A stretch of DNA of 10,360 bases from Chloroflexota bacterium (GTDB taxonomy: Bacteria; Chloroflexota; Limnocylindria; Limnocylindrales; CSP1-4). The stretch's first letter is position 1. Each line of letters opens with the position of its first letter. Shown in pieces: positions 5,976 through 10,360 of the stretch. Both the position numbers and the translations under genes were made by a program. A model generated the notes under the pieces. The model saw only the letters and a program-made list of their open reading frames with translations, had not been told where the DNA came from and did no database searches. The stretch spans positions 1-10,360 of the forward strand of contig JAJYGO010000130.1 in assembly GCA_021785115.1 (NCBI GenBank), read 5' to 3'.

Positions 5976-6439
5976 GCCTCGCCTCAGTCGAGCGAATCAC
6001 CATCGCCCGGCGCCTCGTCGGGGCGACGGAATCGACGCTGCGCGAGGCCGGGCGGATGGGTCTGGAGCGGTTCGTGCTGTGGACCGGCGTCGTTGACGGC
6101 GCGACGTTCGACGTGCGCAACATCCACGTGCCCGCGCAGCGGGCGTACCGCCTCGCCTCGGGCCTCTGCGTGACCGTCGACGGCCCCGCCCTGCATGCCC
6201 TCAACGTCTGGCTGTACGAACACGGGCAGGTCCTGGGCGTCCAGATCCACACCCACGGGACCGACGCATACCACTCGGACACCGACTCCACGTACGCGAT
6301 CGTCACCGAGATCGGCGGCGCGTCGCTCGTGGTGCCCGGGTTCTGCGCGGGCCCGCTGCTCGGCGCTGGCCTTGCCGCCTACAGGCTCGAGCCGGAAGGC
6401 TGGGTGGCGTCGCGCCCCGGGCTGATCGAGGTCGTTTGA
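5972..6439 (+). CDS. bilC: JAB/JAMM (Mov34/MPN) metalloprotease, Ubl deconjugase
   Basis: A 155-residue single JAB domain. The zinc motif is HTHGTDAYHSDTD: H93 and H95, S102 and D105, i.e. HxH-x6-SxxD, preceded by the strand VLGVQI. The likely catalytic glutamate is E32 at the start of the first strand (GLERFVLWTGV). The spacer between HxH and SxxD is one residue shorter than in eukaryotic AMSH or Rpn11, and the usual proline after HxH is G96; I recall similar short spacers in other bacterial JABs of this type. The Ubl already ends in Gly-Gly, so the enzyme is predicted to cleave Ubl-target bonds rather than mature the Ubl. The ATG overlaps the E2 stop as ATGA. A longer upstream frame exists but is only the shadow of the E2 gene. 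Confidence 0.9.
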   Translation: MSLASVERITIARRLVGATESTLREAGRMGLERFVLWTGVVDGATFDVRNIHVPAQRAYRLASGLCVTVDGPALHALNVWLYEHGQVLGVQIHTHGTDAYHSDTDSTYAIVTEIGGASLVVPGFCAGPLLGAGLAAYRLEPEGWVASRPGLIEVV

Positions 6440-6440
6440 C

Positions 6441-7940
6441 GTGGCCCTTGCGCCCTACTTCGCTCGGGCCGCGCTCGCGGCGGCTCAGGTGGTCGCGGGG
6501 TACGACCCTGACGTGTTCGAGGAGCGGCTGAAGGCACAGGCGGTCGGGGTTTCGGTCGGCGGCGATGCCTGCGCGTCGCCTGAGGGCCGCGCGATCGCCG
6601 ATCTCGCCATCCGCCTCATGGCGCGGCTCTACCCTTCGATCGAGCTCCGGATCGACGACGAGGGCCTCTGTCGGGCGATGGTCGCGCTCGCACTCGAGAT
6701 CAACCCCGAACTCGAGCTGGTGAGCGGGGCGCCGATCGGCATCGTCGTCGGGGAGGGCAGCCGGCCATTCTCCACGTCGGTGTTCGCCGGCAGCGACGGC
6801 TGGGTCGCCCGCGTCAGTCCGGACCAACCGCGTTCCGTCGGCGCCACGCGCAACGCCTTCGGGGCCGGCGCCGCGGCCTGCATGGCCGCGGCTCAACTCT
6901 TCCGGCTGGTGTTCCTCCCGCCCGAGATGCGGGCGCCTGACTCCGTGTCATTCGACACCTGGTCGCTCGACGCCGGCACCGAGAGCGCCGGGCCCGAGGA
7001 GCCGCCCGACATCGGCGAGGCCACCGTCATCGGGCTCGGGGCGATCGGCAACGGGGTCGCATGGAGCCTGGCGAGATCCGGCGTGACCGGAGAGCTCACC
7101 CTGGTCGACAACGAGCCGATCGACCTCAGCAACCTCCAGCGGTACGTGCTCGCGGGAGTGGCTGACGTGGGCCGCAGCAAGGTCGAGGTGATCGGCGAAC
7201 GCCTGGGCTGCAGCCTCATCGTGCGACAGGCGCCCGAACGCTTCGAGGCCTACGCCGAGCGGACCGGACACGCCATCGAACTCGCCGTCATCGGACTCGA
7301 CAGCGCGGCCGCCCGGCGGGCGGTCGCCGCCAGCCTCCCGCACAAGGTCGTCAACGCCTGGACCCAGCCTGGCGACCTCGGCGTATCCGTGCATGGCGCA
7401 TTCGGCGGCGATGGGGCGTGCGTCGAGTGCCTTTACCTCGCGGACGGCCGGACCCGCAACGAGGACGAACTCGTCGCGGATGCCCTCGGGATCCCCGACG
7501 AGGTGCGGACCGTGCGGCAGCTCCTGGTCGAAGGACGTCCTGTCCCCGAACCGCTGCTCATCCTGATTGCCGATCGCCTGGGCATCGATCCGTCGCGCGC
7601 TGAGGCATTCGCCGGCCGGCCCGTCCGCGAGCTATACGTCGAGGGGCTGTGCGGCGGCGCACTCGTGCCCATCGCAGCGGTGGGCAGGACGCGGCCCGAC
7701 ATGCACGTGCCCCTCGCTCACCAGTCCGCGCTTGCGGGGGTGCTCCTGGGTGCGGCAGCCGTGCGGGCTGCCACGGGGGATGTTGACGGCACGCGGATCA
7801 CGCGCCTCAACGTGCTGTCCTCGGTGGGTGCGAACCTCTCGCAGCGAGCCTCTGCACGTCCGAACGCCTGCATCTGCCGGGACCCGGACTTCGTTGGCCG
7901 GTTCAACGCCAAGTGGCCGGAGGGCGCGACGGGGACATGA
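6441..7940 (+). CDS. bilD: E1-like (ThiF/MoeB superfamily) Ubl-activating enzyme
   Basis: 499 residues. Residues 1-185 are an N-terminal domain without nucleotide motifs, perhaps a degenerate adenylation-like or Ubl/E2-binding domain. The active adenylation domain starts near 192: VIGLGAIGNG (196-205) binds ATP, LVDNEPIDLSNLQRY (221-235) has the metal-binding aspartate and the N231/R234 pair, K247 lies in GRSKVEV and D287 in VIGLDSA. CVEC (C327, C330) and CIC (C477, C479) are a likely structural zinc site, as in MoeB/ThiF. C404, in EGLCGGALVP between the two pairs, is in the position of the catalytic cysteine. It would adenylate the Ubl C-terminal Gly, form the thioester and hand over to the E2. 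GTG start, one base after the JAB stop, with GAGG nine bases upstream. It closes the operon. Confidence 0.92.
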   Translation: MALAPYFARAALAAAQVVAGYDPDVFEERLKAQAVGVSVGGDACASPEGRAIADLAIRLMARLYPSIELRIDDEGLCRAMVALALEINPELELVSGAPIGIVVGEGSRPFSTSVFAGSDGWVARVSPDQPRSVGATRNAFGAGAAACMAAAQLFRLVFLPPEMRAPDSVSFDTWSLDAGTESAGPEEPPDIGEATVIGLGAIGNGVAWSLARSGVTGELTLVDNEPIDLSNLQRYVLAGVADVGRSKVEVIGERLGCSLIVRQAPERFEAYAERTGHAIELAVIGLDSAAARRAVAASLPHKVVNAWTQPGDLGVSVHGAFGGDGACVECLYLADGRTRNEDELVADALGIPDEVRTVRQLLVEGRPVPEPLLILIADRLGIDPSRAEAFAGRPVRELYVEGLCGGALVPIAAVGRTRPDMHVPLAHQSALAGVLLGAAAVRAATGDVDGTRITRLNVLSSVGANLSQRASARPNACICRDPDFVGRFNAKWPEGATGT

Positions 7941-8055
7941 CCGAGCACGGGACCCGCGGCTGTCACCCGCGACGACCTCGCTGCCGGCACGGTGCAACGT
8001 AGTCGCTCAGGTCGTGACTGGTGACGAAGGGGGCGCGCCTCATCCTTACGGGCGA
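7941..8055. other. Convergent intergenic gap after the E1 gene
   Basis: This 115-base gap separates the E1 gene from the oppositely oriented replication-relaxation gene. A short hairpin, CGCGG (7955-7959) with CCGCG (7967-7971) and a 7-base loop, lies soon after the E1 stop and may weakly end transcription. No T-tract, RNA gene or credible frame is visible. Confidence 0.4.
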
Positions 8056-8940
8056 TCACGTGAGCTCGTCGGCGCGGTCCTCGCCGCCGCCTTCGCCCGT
8101 CAGTTGCAGCCACGCGCTGCTGGCGACGGGCGTTGCGGACCTCCGTGGCCCGAGGTAGGTGAGCAGGTCCCCCACCGCCGCCCGCCCTTGCCGCACGCCG
8201 CCGATCGGCACGATGGCGGCAGCGAGGTGATCCGAGCACAGCGCCGGGAGGGTCGTGATCCACGTCGACGTGACCAGGTCGTCACGGGCCGACCCGAACA
8301 GCCATCGCAGCCATCGCACGCGTGTGGCTGACGGGACGACGAGAAGCGTCTGCCACTCCGGATGGCTCCGGCGCAGCTCTCGGTAGGCGGCGAGCTTGGC
8401 CGCGATGACCGCCCGGCGCTGGGTCGCGTGGTCGACCTCGAGGCAGATGACGCCCGACCGCTGCCCGTCCGACAGGACGACGATGCTGTCGGGGTACGGG
8501 GGGCCGCCGAGGTAGGTGCGGGCCATCGGCTCGGTCAGCCAGGCCCTGACCGGCGACCAGGCACGGGGATCCTGTGATGCGGTCACGAGGGCGCAGACCG
8601 CCTCGACGATGTCCAGGGTGTGGCCGAGGCGGCTGGACCCGCGGGCGCGCGTTGAGCGGTCGCCGAGCTGCAGCTGGGCCCGGCGGCTGAGCCGGTAGGC
8701 GAGCTCGGCGCCGCCGCGGTGCGCGGGCGGCAGCACAGCGCGCTCGAGCAGGCCCGCCTGCCACAGCCGGGCGAGGCGGCGCTGGGCGACCCGGCGGTGG
8801 CCGTAGGCGAGGACCGCGAGCTGGCGGGCTGTGGCCGCCTCGGCGCGGTCGAGGATGCGCAGGACGGCGCGGTCGCGCCAGCCGAGCAGGCCGATGCCGA
8901 GCACGTCCGCGTCTCTCGCGGTGCGGAAGGCGAGGCTCAT
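8056..8940 (-). CDS. Replication-relaxation family protein (Replic_Relax-like)
   Basis: A 294-residue protein from the ATG at 8940. Residues about 22-70 form a winged helix (RDRAVLRILDRAEAATARQLAVL, then RRLARLWQAGLLER), followed by a wing with AYRLSRRAQLQL. The second half holds PYPDSIVVL (148-156), GVICLEVDHAT (163-173) and KLAAYR (182-187), a PD...ExD...K pattern like restriction-endonuclease folds and typical of the actinobacterial Replic_Relax family. These genes sit in plasmids and conjugative elements beside a coupling ATPase and are thought to help start replication or transfer, possibly in a relaxase-like way. Here it follows such an ATPase. The start is uncertain: an in-frame ATG at 9039 would add 33 Gly/Arg-rich residues, encoded partly by a 12-bp tandem repeat, and would leave only 18 bases after the upstream stop. 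Confidence 0.75.
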   Translation of the reverse strand: MSLAFRTARDADVLGIGLLGWRDRAVLRILDRAEAATARQLAVLAYGHRRVAQRRLARLWQAGLLERAVLPPAHRGGAELAYRLSRRAQLQLGDRSTRARGSSRLGHTLDIVEAVCALVTASQDPRAWSPVRAWLTEPMARTYLGGPPYPDSIVVLSDGQRSGVICLEVDHATQRRAVIAAKLAAYRELRRSHPEWQTLLVVPSATRVRWLRWLFGSARDDLVTSTWITTLPALCSDHLAAAIVPIGGVRQGRAAVGDLLTYLGPRRSATPVASSAWLQLTGEGGGEDRADELT

Positions 8941-9007
8941 CCCAGCCGTCCCGCGACCGGAACGTACACCTGCCGCACGCGAGGGCCCGGCGAACAGGTC
9001 GCCCGAA

Positions 9008-9055
9008 CGACCGATCCCGCGACCGCCCCCGCGACCCATCCCGCGACCATCGCCG
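9008..9055. repeat. Four tandem copies of a 12-bp motif
   Basis: Four imperfect 12-mers of the form CGACC(G/C)(A/C)(T/C)CCCG run head to tail at 9008-9019, 9020-9031, 9032-9043 and 9044-9055, right after the coupling-ATPase stop (9058). The last copy diverges most. On the minus strand they read as GRGx tetrapeptides if translation begins at 9039. They could instead be iterons or protein-binding sites upstream of the Replic_Relax gene; four copies is few for either. Confidence 0.6.
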
Positions 9056-9057
9056 CC

Positions 9058-10360
9058 TCAGCGGCCGTCGGACCGCGGCGACGTCTGGGCCGGCCTGCGC
9101 GGGGGCTGGCGACCATCATCGTTCGGCGGCTGTCGGGTGAGCCGCTCGCGCACCTCGGCCTCGACGGCCACCCGCGGCCGGGCGTCGCGCGCGTCCGACG
9201 CGGCGGCGATCGCGGCGGCGAGCGCCTGGTCGGCCGGCCCCGGCGGCGACACGATCCCGCCGTGGACCACGTCGCGCCCGTCGGGCGCCGCCGTCCGAAG
9301 CACGACCTCGTGGCGGCGCATCGCGATCAGGTCGGCCGCGGACAGCCCCGGGAACAGCGGCGCCAGCGCCCTGACGTCGTCGAGCCCGGGCGAGAGGAGC
9401 GCGATCGTGCCCGCGTTGGCGACCGCGGCGTCGCCCAGCGCGTCGCCGATGTCGCGCAGGGTCTGGGTCGCGAGGCCCACCGCGACCGCGAACTTGCGGC
9501 CCTCGTTGACGAGGCCGCCGAGGGCGCGCGTCGAGAAGCGCGGCGTCTCGTCGACGACCAGGAGGTGCGGCCGGCGCGCCCGCGGGTCGGTCCCCTGGCG
9601 GCCGAGCGCGTCGATCCGGTAGCGGGCGATGAGCATCCCGCCGAAGATCGACGCGTTGTCGCCGCCGACGGAGCTCAGGTCGACGAGCAGCAGGTCGCCG
9701 GCGTCCATGATCGCCCGCGGCCGCAGGGTGGACGCCCCCTGGCCGACGACGGCGCGGATCGAGTCGTAGGCGATGAACGCGCCGAGCTTGTTCTGCACGG
9801 CGCCGACCGAGGGGTCGTCGCTGCCGCGCGACGGCCATCGGCCGCGCCAGAAGTTGCCCAGGGCGGGGTCGTCGGCCCGCTCGACGTACGGCCGCCGGAA
9901 CGCCTCGTCCGAAAGGAGCCGGTCGAGCTCGAGCACGGTCGCTGGCTCCGGGCTCGCGAGCAGGGTGAGCAGGGCGTGGCGCAGGATGTCGCGCATCCGG
10001 GGCCCCGTGAACCGCGGCCACAGGTCCTCGAACAGGGCGACGAACTCGGAGGTCACGAGCTGCGCCTCCTCGTGCGTGCCGCGCTCGAAGAAGTTGAAGC
10101 CCCGGGGGTGGGCGCGGTCGGCCAGGCGGAGCAGGTGGACCCGGCCCGCGTGGCGCGCCGGCACGCGGGCGGCGATGTCGTTGACGAGGTCGCCGTGGGG
10201 GTCGATGACCGTCGCGCCCCAGGGCGTGTCGAGCAGCCCCGTGACGAGGTTGAGCAGGAAGGTGCTCTTGCCCGACCCGGTGGCGCCCACGACCGCGAGG
10301 TGCCGGTCGAGCGCGGCGAGCGGCACGGCGAGCGGCCGGCCGCCGTTCGCGCCCACGACG
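9058..10360 (-). CDS. Conjugative coupling-type ATPase (TraG/TraD/VirD4-HerA-like), C-terminal part
   Basis: At least 434 codons open to the right edge. An in-frame GTG lies at 10356, but the residues after it (GGRPLAVPLAALDRH) normally follow an N-terminal domain in this family, so the true start is probably outside the window. Walker A is GATGSGKS (24-31 counted from that GTG), followed by ATVIDPHGDLV with the conserved DPHG motif. Walker B is LLVVDE (265-270), then FSTRALGGLVNEGRKF and the ATQTL sensor motif (296-300). This is the typical motor domain of actinobacterial T4SS-like coupling ATPases that pump DNA at the inner membrane, with a proline/arginine-rich disordered tail. It precedes the Replic_Relax gene, as in integrative and conjugative elements. 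A role in transfer of this element is inferred; no other transfer gene is in the window. Confidence 0.88.
   Translation of the reverse strand, partial: VVGANGGRPLAVPLAALDRHLAVVGATGSGKSTFLLNLVTGLLDTPWGATVIDPHGDLVNDIAARVPARHAGRVHLLRLADRAHPRGFNFFERGTHEEAQLVTSEFVALFEDLWPRFTGPRMRDILRHALLTLLASPEPATVLELDRLLSDEAFRRPYVERADDPALGNFWRGRWPSRGSDDPSVGAVQNKLGAFIAYDSIRAVVGQGASTLRPRAIMDAGDLLLVDLSSVGGDNASIFGGMLIARYRIDALGRQGTDPRARRPHLLVVDETPRFSTRALGGLVNEGRKFAVAVGLATQTLRDIGDALGDAAVANAGTIALLSPGLDDVRALAPLFPGLSAADLIAMRRHEVVLRTAAPDGRDVVHGGIVSPPGPADQALAAAIAAASDARDARPRVAVEAEVRERLTRQPPNDDGRQPPRRPAQTSPRSDGR

Noticed and set aside
7937..8002. A 21-codon frame starting ATGA-overlapped with the E1 stop, with three Cys/His-rich positions
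   Set aside because: Too short, Arg/His-rich as expected of random high-GC sequence, no Shine-Dalgarno of its own and no recognisable motif.
1..10360. CRISPR array
   Set aside because: No regularly spaced direct repeats of 24-40 bases occur; the only tandem repeat is the 12-bp one at 9008-9055.

Overview
The window is uniformly GC-rich, uses many GTG starts and has tightly overlapping genes. It carries a PadR/ABC/FtsX exporter operon and an actinobacterial-type conjugation module (coupling ATPase plus replication-relaxation protein). This suggests an Actinomycetota or a high-GC Chloroflexota-like bacterium; the sequence alone does not decide between them. The gene mix (truncated permease, orphan fragments, conjugation genes, a defence-like cassette) suggests an accessory or mobile region.

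Layout. Positions 1-2100 (minus strand): a PadR-family regulator, an ABC ATPase of the MacB/LolD type and an FtsX-like permease running off the left edge. The three genes are joined by 4-bp GTGA overlaps and driven by a promoter with a PadR-like palindrome in its spacer. Positions 2100-3400: a scrapyard with a 5'-truncated second FtsX permease (minus) abutting a short plus-strand open frame of unknown function, and two intergenic inverted repeats. Positions 3400-5018 (minus): a two-gene unit, an STAS-like/winged-helix protein followed by an unrecognised 254-residue protein. Positions 5045-5103: two good sigma70-type promoters overlapping face to face, one for each direction. Positions 5104-7940 (plus): four tightly packed genes encoding a ubiquitin-like protein with a naturally exposed C-terminal Gly-Gly (DUF2604-like), an E2-like protein, a JAB/JAMM isopeptidase and a ThiF/E1-like activating enzyme. 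Positions 8056-10360 (minus): a replication-relaxation protein and a conjugative coupling ATPase whose 5' end lies outside the window.

How they work together. The central operon is a complete bacterial ubiquitin-like conjugation pathway, in the order Ubl-E2-JAB-E1, the order of the antiphage BilABCD systems. The predicted scheme is that E1 adenylates the Ubl C-terminal glycine and forms a thioester, E2 accepts the Ubl and passes it to a target, and the JAB enzyme removes it. The opposite-strand pair shares the promoter region, so its DNA-binding-like first gene is a natural candidate regulator of the cassette; this is inference. The flanking conjugation genes suggest that the cassette is cargo of, or inserted next to, an integrative or conjugative element.
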